Shown: positions 49,426 to 61,603, counted from the first letter of the stretch. The stretch is 64,000 nt of DNA from Nemophila menziesii (GCA_029959085.1 JARWIR010000005.1:3908501-3972500), one strand, 5' to 3'. Numbers and translations are program-made. Notes: generated by a model not told the origin, from the sequence alone.

Positions 49426-52320
49426 GTTAACACTCACGCGTTTTGCTAGATTTTTTTCCAAAATCGAAAATTGACGTTTCTTGTCTATTAGCTATAGTAT
49501 ATGGTATTATGATGTATCATACCGAAAACGGGTCAATTCGTGAAAATATACTTATGACTTTGTATTTTTTCTAAAAAAGGCGCCATTTTGTGGGTTGACA
49601 CTCATGCATTTTGCCAGGTTTTTTTACGGAACAAAAAATTGACGTTTCTTGTTTATTAGCTTGAGGATATGGTATTACGATATATCAGAATGAAAATGGG
49701 TCAATTCGTGGTTATATACTTATGATTTTGTAGTTTTTCTAAAACGCACAATTTTCGGGCTTAACACACACGCATTTAGCCATATTTTTTTACAGAACCA
49801 AAAATTGACGTTTCTTGTCTATTAGGTTGTGGATATGGTATTACGATATATCATCACGAAAACAGGTCCATTCGTGGTTATATACTTATGATATTGTAGT
49901 TTTTCTAAAACACGCCATTTTGTGGGTTAACACTCACACATTTTGCCAGATTTTTTTACAGAACCAAAATTTGTAGTTTCTTATCTATTAGCTTGAGGAT
50001 ATGGTATAATGATATATCAGAATGAAAACGGGTCAATTCATGGATATATACTTATGATTTTGTATTTTTTTCTAAAACGCGCCATTTTGTGGGTTAAAAC
50101 ACTCACGCATTTTGCCAGATTTTTTTACAGAACAAAAAATATACGTTTCTTGTCTATTAGCCTGAGGATACGGTATTACTATATATCATAACGAAAATGG
50201 GTCAATTCGTGGTTATATACTTATGATTTTGTATTTTTTTCTCAATGGCGCCATTTTGTAGGTTAACACTCACGCATTTTGCCAGATTTTTTCTACAACC
50301 AAAAATTGACGTTTCTTGTCTTTTAGCTTGAGGATATGGTATTATGATATATCTGAACGAAAACGGGTCAATTCGTGGTTGTATAGTTAAGATTTTGTAT
50401 ATTTTCTAAAACACGCCATTTTGTCGGTTAACACTCACGTATTTTGGCAGAAGCAAAAATTGACGTTTCTTGTCTATTAGCTTGAGGGTATGGTATTATG
50501 ATATATCAGAATAAAAACGGGTCAATTTGTGGCTATATACTTATGATTTTTTATTTTTTCTAAAACCTGCCATTTTGTGGGTTTACACTCACGCATTTTT
50601 CTAGATTTTTGTACAGAACAAAAAATTACCATTTCTTGTTTATTAGCTTGAGGATATGGAATTATGATATATCAGAATGAAAACGGGTCAATTAGTGGTT
50701 ATATACTTATGATTTTGTATTTTTTTCTAAAACGCGCCATTTTGTAGGTTAACACTCACGCATTTTGCCAGATTTTTTTACAGAACCAAAAATTGACGTT
50801 TGTTGTCTATTAGCTTGAGAATATGGTATTATGATATATTAGAATGAAAACGGGTCAATTCGTGGATATATACTTATATTTTTTAGTTTTTCTAAAACGA
50901 GCCATTTTGTGGGTTAACACTCACGCATTTTGCCAGGTTTTTTTACAAAACCAAAAATTGACGTTTCTTGTTTATTAGTTTGAGGATATCGTATTACGAT
51001 ATATCAAAACAAAAACGGGTCAATTTGTGGTTATATACTTATGATTTTGTATTTTTTCTAAAACACGCCATTTTGTGGGTTAACACTCACACATTTTGCC
51101 AGATTTTTTTGCAGGACCAGAAATTGTTTCTTGTCTATTAGCTTGAGGATATGGTATTATGATATATCAGAACGAAAACGGGTCAATTCGTAGATATATA
51201 CTTATGATTTTGTCTTTTTTTCTAAAACGCGTCATTTTGTGTGTTAACATCACGCATTTTGCCAGATTTTTATACAGAACCAAAAATTGACGTTTCTTGT
51301 TTATTAGCTTGATGATATGGTATTACGATATATCAGAACAAAAACGGGCCAATTCGTCGTTATATACTTATGATTTTGTATTTTTTCTAAAACACGCCAT
51401 TTTGTGGGTTAACACTCACGGATTTTGCCAGATTTTTTTCCAAAACCAAAAATTGACGTTTCTTGTCTATTAGCTATAGTATATGGTATTATGATATATA
51501 ATACCGAAAACGGTTCAATTCGTGGATATATACTTATGATTTTGTAGTTTTGCTAAAACGCTCCATTTTGTGGGTTAACACTCATGCATTTTGCCAGGTT
51601 TTTTTACAGAACCAAAAATTGACGTTTCTTGTTTATTAGCTTGAGGATATGGTATTACGATATATCAGAACGAAAACGGGTCAATTCGTGGATATATACT
51701 TATGATTTTGTAGTTTTTCTAAAACGCTCCATTTTTAGGGTTAAAGTCACGCATTTAGCCATATTTTTTTACAGAACCAAAAATTGACGTTTCTTGACTT
51801 TTAGCTTGAGGAGATGGTATTGCGATATATCAGATCGAAAACGGGTCCATTCGTGGTTATATACTTATGATTTTGTAATTTTTCTAAAACACGCCATTTT
51901 GTGGGTTAACACTCACTCATTTTGCCAGATTTTTTTACTGGACCAAAAATTGACGTTACTTATCTATTAGCTTGAGGATATGGTATTATGATATATCATA
52001 ATGAAAACGGGTCAATTCATGGATATATACTTATGATTTTGTATTTTTTCTAAAACGCGCCATTTTATGGTTAACCCTCACGCATTTTGCCAGATTTTTT
52101 TACAGAACAAAAAATATACGTTTCTTGTCTATTAGCTTGAGGATATGGTATTACTATATATCAGAATGAAAACTGGTCAATTCGTGGTTATATACTTATG
52201 ATTTTGTATTTTTTCTCAAACGCGCCATTTTGAGGGTTAACACTCACGCATTTTGCCAGATTTTTTTCCAAAACCAAAAATTGACGTTTCTTGTCTTTTA
52301 GCTTGAGGATATGGTATTAC

Positions 52321-52325
52321 GATAT
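52321..52325. repeat. Target-site duplication gatat (left) of the solo LTR
   Basis: Matches gatat at 53854-53858. The satellite sequence reads through correctly when the LTR and one copy are removed. Confidence 0.93.
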
Positions 52326-53853
52326 TGGTTTCGCCTAAGGTGTGATAAAATAATGGATAAAATAAGTGCAAAAAAAACACCCTAAACCGAGCACGGTATT
52401 GCAAGTATTACCGGACGTATGCAAGTTTTAATGATAAGTTAGATTCGTTCTCAAGGACTTAGTGTGTTATACGTGATGAGCAGATAGTACAAGTAGAAAT
52501 TAATTAATTAAAAGACAGAAAATAATGGTGAAAAAATTCGAGATGATTAATTAAACTAAGGAAAATTAAAGACAATCAAATAAAAGATAAGAAATATGAG
52601 ATGAGAAGTATAGCTTAGGTTTTGCTAGTATGCACTAATCTTTCTAATTCTTTCTATCAAATTTTAGTTAATAAGGAAGATAATTAGCTCTTAGATACTT
52701 AGTCAGGATTCTAAATTCCCTCTCTTAGACCTGGAGAGCGACTAAGGGGGCTACAGACACACCACGAGGCTGGTTTAAATAGGGTTATCTTGCGCTAATA
52801 GGTTCCTAAGCAATCAATTCCAAACATGGTGATAGTGGTTAAAATATACCCTAATGACTATCTAGCTAGAATTAGTGTTGTTAAGACCAATATCGACACT
52901 AGACGTTATGTGGTGTTTCAATAATTAGACACCCAACTAAGGTGACCATCTAACTACTGTTAAGGTAATCCTAAACGTTGCGCAAGGAAAACAGACAATA
53001 ATTCAAAACACATAAACAAATATATAGGTAACAAGCTAATATCAGATTAAAGCATATAATTCCCAAAGAAACTTAGCTAGAAAAAAAATAGAATTCATAG
53101 ATTATACATGATGCAAAATCCAAGCTATGGGAAAATTAGATCATACCTGAAGGAAATAAACTAAAAGAAATAATGAAATACTTTATCTTCCTCTCTACAA
53201 TAATTCTAATGATAATAAACCTAAGGACTAATTACTATGAGGCAAGGATGATTTACAAGTAATATTAGGGTGTATTTATAGATGTATAGAAGTCCTAATT
53301 CGTTTTCTTGAAGGAGAAGGTAAGTAGTGGACTCCTAGCCCAACTCAAATTCGTAACCCTAAATATGAGATCAGCCCCGTTTTTGTTTTGGTCCTAACAG
53401 CTTCAATTCTTATCCGTTTGATGCGCATGAGTAGTCGAAATTCATCATATCGGAAAGATATTTAACTTTTCTCATGACCATTCTTCCAAATTCCTCACTG
53501 AATTTGAGATACAAGCTGATTTGTGGTCGTGCGTAGTGAAATTCAGATTTATTGTTCAGCTTTTCCTTTTCATACTTTAGCTTTTGTTTCCGTATCTCCA
53601 ATTTACATACTTATCTTCTTTCCTTATTTCTTAGACTTTGACTTGGACTCTAATTAATATCCATAATTATCTTTAAAGCTTCAAACTAAATAAATAATTA
53701 AACCCAATATGCTCTAAAAATAATAATTTATTAAATCAAGACTAGAAATAGGAAAGTGCAATATTTAACAAGAAAACCGACTAGAAAGACTTCTAAAACA
53801 CTAAAAATGATGTGTCATCTTAATATTAAATCATCACAAATGAGGAGACATCA
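52326..53853 (-). mobile_element. Solo LTR of an Athila-derived element, inside the satellite
   Basis: 1,528 bp on the minus strand. Reading that strand, it starts tgatgtctcctcatttgtga as element 1 does, and ends ttatcacaccttaggc...acca. The middle is also clearly related to the element 1 LTR but diverged. TG/CA ends and an intact 5-bp TSD show that an inserted element was reduced to one LTR by recombination between its LTRs. Confidence 0.93.
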
Positions 53854-54927
53854 GATATATCAGATCGAAAACGGGTCAATTTGTGGTTATATACTTATGA
53901 TTTTGTAGTTTTTCTAAAACGCGCCATTTAATGGGTTAACACTCACGCATTTTGCCATTTTTTTTTACATAACCAAAAATTGAAATTTCTTGTCTATTAG
54001 CTTGAGGATATGGTATTATGATATACACGAAAACGGGTCAATTCATGGATATATACTTATGATTTTGTATTTTTTCTAAAACGCGCCATTTTTTGGGTTA
54101 ACCCTAACGCATTTTGCCAGATTTTTTTACGGCACAAAAATATACGTTTCTTGTCTATTAGCTTGAGGATATAGTATTACGATATATCAGAACGAAAACG
54201 GGTCAATTCGTGGTTATATACTTATGATTTTTTATTTTTTCTCAAAGGCGTCATTTTGTGGGTTAACACTCACGCATTTTGCCAGATTTTTTTACAGAAC
54301 CAAAAATTGACATTTCTTGTCTATTAGCTTGAGGGTATGGTATTATGATATATCAGAACAAAAACGGGTCAATTCATGGTTATATACTTATGATTTTGTA
54401 TTTTTTCTAAAACGCGCCATTTTTTGGGTTAACAGTCACGCATTTAGCCATATTTTTTTTACAGAACCAAAACTTGACGTTTTTTGTCTATTAGCTTGAA
54501 GAGATGGTATTACGATATATCCGAACGAAAACGGGTCAATTCGTGGTTATATACTTATGATTTTGTAGTTTTTTTAAAACGCGACAGTTTGTGGGTTAAC
54601 ACTCACAAATTTTGCCAGATTTTTTTACAAAACCAAAAATTGACGTTTCTTATCTATTAGCTTGAGGATGTGGTATTATGATATATCAGAATGAAAACGG
54701 TTCAATTCATTGATATATACTTATGATTTTGTAGTTTTTCTAAAACGCGCCATTTTGTGGGTTAAGACTCACGCATTTTGCCAGATTTTTTTACAGCACA
54801 AAAAATATGTGTTTCTTGTCTATTAGCTTGAGGATATGGTATTACGATATATCAGAACGAAAACGGGCCAATTCGTGGTTATATACTTATGTTTTTTTAT
54901 TTTTTCTCAAACGCGCCATTTTGTGGG
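53854..54927. repeat. Satellite array, second segment (about 6 monomers)
   Basis: Same monomer family. It contains a variant block (from about 54396) that reappears right of element 2. Confidence 0.93.
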
Positions 54928-56479
54928 TTAATTGTTCGTATTTTCGACCCTTAGGAGACATCATTTTTGGTGTTTATTTAATCAATTCGATAGACTGTTG
55001 GACTAAATATGCAATAATATGATTTTCCTCTTTTATTTCTAGCATTTTTGATTTATTAAGCTTTTGCGTGTAATATTGGTATTTTTAGTGAGTATTTTAC
55101 AGGTTTTAGATGTTAGCTAGAAGAGGAATCCGAGGAGAAAGTCAAAGATCAAAAGATAGAGTCAAGACTTGAAAAGAAATCCCGAAGATATTATTTTTAG
55201 AGCTGAAAATCCATTTTCCAGGCCATAGATTGCTGATTTCGAGGTGCTTAAGCGATGATCTAGCCGCTGACCTTTGAAGAGAAATCATTCCTTATCGAGT
55301 TATGGAACTTTAGCAACTGGAATGAGGTCAATCGGAGTTGTAACGCATCGGGAAAAGCTGTTTTAGTGAAGGTGTATCAGCAGTTACGGGATTTTGGGCT
55401 TAGAAAGTGGGCTTGGACATTTAATTAATATTCTATTTTCTGGTCCAAGCCCTAGAACGAATTTGCACTTATAAAAGGAGGTCTGGACTTCTATTTTACA
55501 GACAATTCACATTCTGCAAGATTAAAAACACCAGAGAGAAGCAACTGAAGGAAGGCGAAGAAGCTACAAGAGCTGGAGAGGGTCTATATCTCCGTTCGTA
55601 GTCATTCCGATTCCGGAAATTAGGTTCTTTTATCTTTTTAATTCTGTAAACAATATGAATTCCTTTAATTTTAATTTCGTTTTTCGTTTTAATATGAGCT
55701 AAACAATTCATAGTGCTTGAGAACAAACAATGGGTGAATCCCAATCTTATTAATTAACGAATGTTGAATTTGGGTTTTCATTGAATTAAACTAAATTAGG
55801 GCTTTTACTCTTTTCAATAAATTGAGTTTATTTTACTGTTTTTGGAGTAGCTAACTAAGAACAGGTGTTAGTATCTAGGCTATTCCAATTAGTGGCGGTT
55901 GGATCATCCTGACGGAGGGTTTAGGTACGGAAATATTTATTTAATCTAAAATAGAAGCTATTGATTCTGACGAACTTAGCTAATTTTAGGGCCAATAAGG
56001 TAATAAAACTTAATCATCCAACGGTGGATCATATTTACCCTGACGGGACTAGTGACACTTTAGGATCGCCTTATAGTCCACCCTGACGGGGGTATAAGGA
56101 ATTTAGAATCCCGACCATTGTAATTGACTAATTTAGCCCTTAAACAACATAAGTTAGGAAATAGGATTGGGAGGATCCTTGCGTTCTCAAGTGCTACATC
56201 TCATATTGCGTTTTACATCATTTTACTTGCGTCTTAGCTTTTATTTGCATTTTAATACTTGTCTTTCATTCATTAGTTCTAATAACAAAACCAAACAAAC
56301 ATTTTACCTTTATTTGGTTTCATAAGTGCATCAATCACTATTTGCTAGACATTGTGATCAACCATTCCGTCCTTGGAACGAATCTGATTTATCAGTTATA
56401 CTACTTGGGACAACCGTACACTTGCGGTTGTGGTTCGATTATTCATTGCATTTATTTTAGAACACACAAAGGACCACCA
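54928..56479 (+). repeat. 5' LTR of element 2, missing its first 10 bp
   Basis: It aligns base for base with 62068-63619. Satellite sequence ending ...ttttgtggg joins the LTR at ttaa, a motif present in both the satellite monomer and LTR positions 11-14. TATA box tataaaagg at 55470-55478. Four (c)ctgacgg motifs lie at about 55907-56092. Confidence 0.93.
55470..55478 (+). promoter_or_regulatory. TATA box of the element 2 LTR promoter
   Basis: tataaaagg, with a second copy in the 3' LTR near 62610. Confidence 0.6.
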
Positions 56480-56485
56480 AGTTTT

Positions 56486-56503
56486 TGGCGCCGCTGCCGG
56501 GGA
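56486..56503 (+). promoter_or_regulatory. Primer-binding site, tRNA-Asp type
   Basis: tggcgccgctgccgggga, identical to element 1 including the 6-bp agtttt spacer after the LTR. Confidence 0.8.
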
Positions 56504-56609
56504 CGGTAGCGTGTGACCACGGTGTTTATCCTTTAGTGATAGTGCATTTATTTTATTTTATCAGTTTTACGCTTTTTGTTTAGTTTTCTCAGGTTTTTAG
56601 GTTTGGTGT

Positions 56610-59327
56610 ATGCGAAGAAGGCTCAGATTTGAACCGCTAGTTCAAATCCTTGATAATCCGGATTCGTTAATCAGACTTGCAAATAAGAAAAGAAGAGAAC
56701 AAGAGGAAAGAGAAATGGCGAATATTCAAGATCCATGGTTTACTAATGGTCCACCAGAAGTTCCATTCCGTGCTCCTGCTATAGGAGTAGGTGCTCCAGA
56801 TATAAATGTTCCGAAGTTTCGTCCAGATCCGGGTATGATAGCTCAATTCCAAAACTTTGGAAATTTTCGTGGTAGAGTTGGAGAAGATCCTCTTAGAGCG
56901 ATACAGAAATTCAAACAGATATGTGATTCTTACATCACACAAGGAGTTTCAAAAGAACAGATGTACTACGCTGTGTTTAAATTTTTTGTTATTGATGGAG
57001 CAAGTGAATGGCACGATACGCAAGATCCGACGAAGATTACTAATTGGGATCAATTAGAGATTGCTTTCTTTGACAGGTATTACCCAAGTAACATGAGGTT
57101 AGATGCTGAATTAGAGTTGACGCATTTCCGTCAAGAATATGATGAAACTTTGGGTAGGAGTTGGACAAGATTTCAGATGTGCTTACGTAGAGTCCCCAAT
57201 CATGGCTTTTCAGAACAACAACAATTAAAAATATTTTATAGAGGCCTTGATGGGACTTCAAGAGAGAAATTGGATATGCTATGTGGTGCAGGTTTTCTTC
57301 AAGTTCAACCCGCTCATGCAAAGATCATCTTAGAGAGAACAGTCAAGAATGAAGTTGGGTGGAGTTCAGTAAGAGCACCAGTTAAAAGAGTGAATAATGT
57401 TGATATGGAAGAAAAGTTTGCTACGCTAGAGACAAAGCTTCAGACCACACTAGAACAACAATTGAGACAACTTACTCTAGCCGTGAAAGAAGGTTTCTCG
57501 AATAAAAGAGGTGAGGTAAAGGTTGCACAAGAGGTATATGGATGTGAGTATTGCGGTGTCAATGATCATAGTTGGGAAAATTGTCAAAATAATCAAGAAT
57601 CCGTGATGTTTGTGTCCAATAGAGGTAACTTTAATTTAAGTGGTAATGGATATCAGCCTAACAGAAACCATCCGGGGTTTCAATACTCAAATCCTGATGG
57701 GGCAGCAAATCCTACTTATGCGTATCAACCGCGTCCCCAAGGTAACAACTACAATCCAAGACCACACAACAATTATCAAGGAGGACAGAATCAAAATTAT
57801 GTTCAGAGACAAGCTCCTCAAGACAATTATGATGACACAATGAATCAGAAAGCCTTACCTGCCCATCCACAAGAAGGAGTTACCCTTCAGAAAACAGTTG
57901 AAAGTTTAATCGCTCTTCAGACACAAGCTATGGAACGTCAAAATGCAATCGAAGCTAATATGAATTTGTTCCAGAGTCAACTAAGCCAAATAAATAAGAA
58001 ACTGAATCAACGTCCACAAGGGCAACTTCCTAGCGACACTGAGAATCCAATCCAAATCGAAGATTGTAAAGCTATTACTCTCAGAAGTGGTAAGAACCTT
58101 CCTCCACCTCCTTTTCCGATTATGAAAGAAAAAGAAGTTAGAAAAGAAAAAGAGGTGGTGACTGAAGATAAAGAAGTTGAAGTAGAAGAAGTGGAGAGGC
58201 CTAATGAAATTCCGAAGAAGAAAGATGATACTATAATAAGCCGTCCTCCTCCACCATTTCCATCAAGAGTTCAGAAGAAGGGTGATATGGCTGATTATCA
58301 AAAATTCTTTAACAAGGTAAGAGGTCTTAGCATAAATATTCCGTTGTTAGAAGCTATTAGAGATGTACCCAAGTATGCTAAGTTTCTGAAAAGAGCCCTC
58401 ACCAACAAAAGGCCGTATTGTGATAATGAGATGATTGGTCTTCCTGAAGAATGTAGTGCTATTTGTCAAGGTAAATTACCTCCAAAGTTAGTTGATCCTG
58501 GGAGCTTTATAATTCCGATATCTATTGGTAATGAATGGAGAGGTAAAGCACTATGTGATTTGGGTGCAAGCATCAATCTTATGCCCAAATCTATCTTTGA
58601 TAAGCTTAATATTGAAGCAAGTCCCACTTCTATGGTCTTGCAAATGGCGGATCGATCTCTTGCACATCCAGAAGGCCGAATCGAAGATGTCCTCGTTAAG
58701 GCAGGTACGTTAATTTTTCCCGCTGATTTCGTTATACTTGATTACGACGCGGATAGGAATGTCCCCATTATTTTGGGAAGACCATTCCTAGCCACGGGGC
58801 GTACTTTGATTGATGTAGAAAACGGCGAAATGATTATGAGAATCCAAGACGAGGAGATGAAGTTTAATGTGTTTAGACCTATGAAGTTTCCGGATTCCAA
58901 GGAAGAATGTTTTCGTGTAGATGTAATGGAACCGGTAAGAAAAGAGCCAATTAATGTTGTGGAAACCTTAGGGGTGGAGGAAAAAGAATTAAGAAAGAAA
59001 CCACCGATCAACGTTCCTCCAAATCCTAAGAGAAATCCACCACTCAACCATGTAAAGAAGAAAGAGAAAACACGTGTCACGAAGGTTCCGAAAGACCCTA
59101 AGAAAGAAAGAAAGAAAAAGGAGTTTAAAGTAGGCGAAGAAGTTGCTATGAAAAAGCCTAAACCTCCTCCAAAGACATGTGAATCAAAAAGCTCTTGGCT
59201 AGGACCATTCGTGGTTGCAAAGGTTATCTCAGATAAACTAGTGGGCGTAAAAGCTAAGGGATGCAAATTTCGAGTTGCAAATATTGACAACCTCACTCAC
59301 TGCTGGGGAGGCTATGTCAATGACTAA
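56610..59327 (+). CDS. Gag-protease polyprotein of element 2, fused to a pol-tail-like C-terminus
   Basis: 905 residues from a true ATG. About residues 85-240 form the retrotransposon gag capsid domain (includes DGASEWHDT, FFDRYYP and FYRGLDG). A CCHC knuckle, CEYCGVNDHSWENC, lies at 312-325 and is followed by an Asn/Gln/Pro-rich region. A linker starting PPPPFPSRV lies near 546. The aspartic protease has its active site at CDLGAS (Asp650) and flap/C-terminal part ILGRPFLA. After about residue 790, where Athila pol should start, comes a Lys/Pro-rich stretch and then SSWLGPFVVAKVISDKLVGV, which resembles the extreme end of Athila pol. Thus RT, RNase H and integrase were deleted in frame. It could supply Gag and protease, but not polymerase or integrase. 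Confidence 0.92.
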   Translation: MRRRLRFEPLVQILDNPDSLIRLANKKRREQEEREMANIQDPWFTNGPPEVPFRAPAIGVGAPDINVPKFRPDPGMIAQFQNFGNFRGRVGEDPLRAIQKFKQICDSYITQGVSKEQMYYAVFKFFVIDGASEWHDTQDPTKITNWDQLEIAFFDRYYPSNMRLDAELELTHFRQEYDETLGRSWTRFQMCLRRVPNHGFSEQQQLKIFYRGLDGTSREKLDMLCGAGFLQVQPAHAKIILERTVKNEVGWSSVRAPVKRVNNVDMEEKFATLETKLQTTLEQQLRQLTLAVKEGFSNKRGEVKVAQEVYGCEYCGVNDHSWENCQNNQESVMFVSNRGNFNLSGNGYQPNRNHPGFQYSNPDGAANPTYAYQPRPQGNNYNPRPHNNYQGGQNQNYVQRQAPQDNYDDTMNQKALPAHPQEGVTLQKTVESLIALQTQAMERQNAIEANMNLFQSQLSQINKKLNQRPQGQLPSDTENPIQIEDCKAITLRSGKNLPPPPFPIMKEKEVRKEKEVVTEDKEVEVEEVERPNEIPKKKDDTIISRPPPPFPSRVQKKGDMADYQKFFNKVRGLSINIPLLEAIRDVPKYAKFLKRALTNKRPYCDNEMIGLPEECSAICQGKLPPKLVDPGSFIIPISIGNEWRGKALCDLGASINLMPKSIFDKLNIEASPTSMVLQMADRSLAHPEGRIEDVLVKAGTLIFPADFVILDYDADRNVPIILGRPFLATGRTLIDVENGEMIMRIQDEEMKFNVFRPMKFPDSKEECFRVDVMEPVRKEPINVVETLGVEEKELRKKPPINVPPNPKRNPPLNHVKKKEKTRVTKVPKDPKKERKKKEFKVGEEVAMKKPKPPPKTCESKSSWLGPFVVAKVISDKLVGVKAKGCKFRVANIDNLTHCWGGYVND

Positions 59328-59341
59328 AGAATGAGGTAACC

Positions 59342-59358
59342 CGTCGAGCTTAACGACG
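59342..59358 (+). other. Post-ORF hairpin of element 2
   Basis: cgtcg (59342-59346) pairs with cgacg (59354-59358), followed by ttaaacaaaag as in element 1. Compared with element 1 (acgtct/agacgt), the closing pair differs by a compensatory T-A to G-C change. Confidence 0.6.
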
Positions 59359-59559
59359 TTAAACAAAAGCCATTTCTTGTATATTAGTTTAAGTTTTTAT
59401 TTTTCGTAGTTTAAAGTAGTTTGATTTTCGTTAATTTAATGTTTATTATTAAGAAATGAGGAAGGGTAGTTGTTTTTGATGATTTCAGGGGTAAAAGGGT
59501 CATGAGTTTGGGGTCAAAACGAGGAGAAAACGAAAAATTATGGAGTCAACAGCAGGTTT

Positions 59560-59985
59560 GACCGGCTAGCCGGCGGATACGCCGGCATACCGTCCAAAAA
59601 CGCTGAAGACCCCCAAACTCTCTGACCACTGCGTCAGCGATGACGCAGCATTGCTGCGTCACCATTCGCGCCAGCGAGAAATCCACCGGCATGCCGGCGA
59701 ATCCGCCGGCCAGCCGGCCAACTGGAGGAAGAGTTTCTGGTCCTTGCGTCAGCGACGACGCAAGGTTGCTGCGTCTTGAAATGCGCCATCAACATTTCGC
59801 CGGCATGCCGGCGTATCCGCCGGCTAGCCGGCCGAAGAAGGTGAAGATTCTGATCACTGCGTCAGAGGTAAAAAAAAAAAAAAAAAAAAAAGAGTACAAA
59901 AATTTTTTTTCGAAAATTTATTTTTCGCCGACACAGTGACCGGCATGCCGGTAAACCGCCGGCTAGCCGGTCAACTGCTGTGATC
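59560..59985 (+). repeat. GC-rich palindrome block in the element 2 3' region
   Basis: Tandem modules ~114 bp apart combine ccggcatgccgg, ccggctagccgg and tgcgtcagcgaygacgca. cgccggcatgccggcg (59798-59813) is a perfect 16-bp palindrome. A poly-A-rich stretch (about 59871-59891) interrupts the block. Its sequence differs from the element 1 block, but its position and palindromic nature are the same. Confidence 0.85.
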
Positions 59986-60642
59986 GGCGGTTTTAAGGGT
60001 TTAAATCCCTATATTTTTAGCCTCTTTCTCTTGCTAAGCCTCCAGTGACGAATCCTAGCCTCCATCCACTCCGATAATCATCATCAAAACAACATTATAC
60101 CACCAATCCTTCCCTCTAAACAGCATCCAAGATCACAATCATACCATAAAATACCAAATCTTTACACTTTAAACCAATTTTTCTTTCACCAAAACTGAAA
60201 AATTATCAATTTAACCTTTCCCAAACCTTGAACTATCCATGACCCAGCTCTAAACAATCCATAATTCAAACCCAAACCTTCAAGAACACTAAAATCACAA
60301 TTTTATCCAAACCTTTGGAGGGTCTTGAAGCTTTGAGTTTGGGGTCATCGGAGATGACCATGAAGGTTAGGAAAGGTACGAAGAACATGGTGAAGAAAGC
60401 GATTTGGGTATTGAAGAAATATTTTAATAAAAGAGATGATGCTTAGAGGGCAAGTAACAAATGAAAACGTGGTAAAAGTGAAGAAGTTCGAGGTAATGAA
60501 GAACACTTTAAACGCAACCATCGATGAAGAATTCAAAACCTCAACTTGGACGCAACACCGACACCAGCCTCGCGCTGGTTCAGATACGTTTTCTTTCCCT
60601 TCTCATTTAGTGTACATTATTTTTATTGCTTTGAGTCTTTTC

Positions 60643-60662
60643 GAGTCGTGGGGACACGACTC
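60643..60662 (+). other. Conserved hairpin with GGGA loop (element 2)
   Basis: gagtcgtg (60643-60650), ggga, cacgactc (60655-60662): eight Watson-Crick pairs. It matches the element 1 hairpin at 34423-34442, where one pair is G.U. Confidence 0.75.
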
Positions 60663-61210
60663 ATTTTTGAGTTTGGGGTGGGGTTCGTTGCCTCAACCCA
60701 ATTTTATGTGTTTATTTGCTTTAAATTGCTTTCAATAAAATAATTTTCGGAGTTGCGTTTGACTATAGAAGATTTTAAATGTCCCTTTAAGCATACTTTT
60801 GATGAATCAATGATAGTAAATAGTGGACTTTAGGGATTGATATAAAACGCACTTACAATTGCATGCGAACATAGGTAATTGATAGGAAGAATTAATGAAC
60901 AATGCAAATGAAGTAAGCTTGTACTTAAGGAATATGTTTGGTGTGTAGAACGTGAAATCTTAATTAGTAGAGAACCCACCTAGATATGAACTAAAGACAA
61001 GCTATGTACTTAGGAAAATGATAGGGGCAGTTCTTTGTTAGCCATTTGAAACCTTTTAGCTTGCTATCCCTTATATTATAATTTTATCCGTCTTAGCCCA
61101 ATTTTGAGCCTAAAGCCTTTTCTTTTGTAGCCATGATATAAGCCCATTATCCTTTAGATTATTAGGCATGACCAAATGACCCGCACTTGAATCACAACCC
61201 TGAGACTTGT

Positions 61211-61603
61211 CTCGAGCTTGAGTTTGGGGTGGAGGGTCCACATTTGGGAATTTACATTGGGAAGGGATTATATGTGTTTGTATTGAGGCACAAAAATAAA
61301 AGATGATATGATTATTTTGTAACCCTTTGCCGAGATTTGAAAAAAAAAAGAAAAAAAAGAAAAAAAAAAAATTATAAGAGACATGACCTTTCACATCAAA
61401 ATGATGGTCATGGGTATCTTGTACAAAAAAAAGAAGAAAAGAAATGAAAAAGAAAATAAAAAGAAAGAAAAAATAAAATAAACCGGCAAAGTGGAATATT
61501 TTTGGAAATCATCTTAGTTTTATTTGGGTTGACATTGGGGACGCAACATTAGCGCGTCAAATGGGTGAGTGAGAACATTTTTTAGCGTAAACTCAAGCTC
61601 GAG
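61211..61603 (+). other. Nested three-stem long-range fold (element 2)
   Basis: Outer: 61211-61225 with 61589-61603, 15 perfect pairs (ctcgagcttgagttt). Middle: 61300-61307 with 61508-61515, 8 pairs (aagatgat). Inner: 61325-61332 with 61484-61491, 8 pairs (ctttgccg). Total span is 393 nt, against 391 nt in element 1. Confidence 0.75.

Larger units (their letters stand above)
41490..52325. repeat. Satellite DNA array, ~166-bp monomer, about 65 copies
   Basis: Five consecutive distances between the cgccattttgtggg block measured here are 167, 164, 170, 166 and 166 bp. Each monomer holds, in order: cgccattttgtgggttaac, actcacgcattttgccag, a T tract, caaaaattgacgtttcttg, tctattagcttgaggatatg, gtattatgatatatcagaac, gaaaacgggtcaattcgtgg, ttatatacttatgattttgt, attttttctaaaacg. 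Monomer length and regularly spaced T tracts suit nucleosome-scale centromeric or heterochromatic satellites. Short ORFs here recur with the monomers and are not genes. Confidence 0.95.

Noticed and set aside
41490..52325. Repeated ORFs of 60-80 codons (for example at 43971-44165 and 47595-47831) suggesting a gene family
   Set aside because: They recur with the satellite period, run across monomer borders and share no stable frame. They are by-products of the tandem repeat.
41490..52325. CENP-B box-like motif in the satellite (aaaacgggt)
   Set aside because: The cggg half fits, but the required ttcg half at the right distance does not. No claim can be made.
55496..55744. 82-residue minus ORF, also at 62636-62884
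   Set aside because: It lies inside the LTRs of element 2, antisense to the leader region, with no family match.
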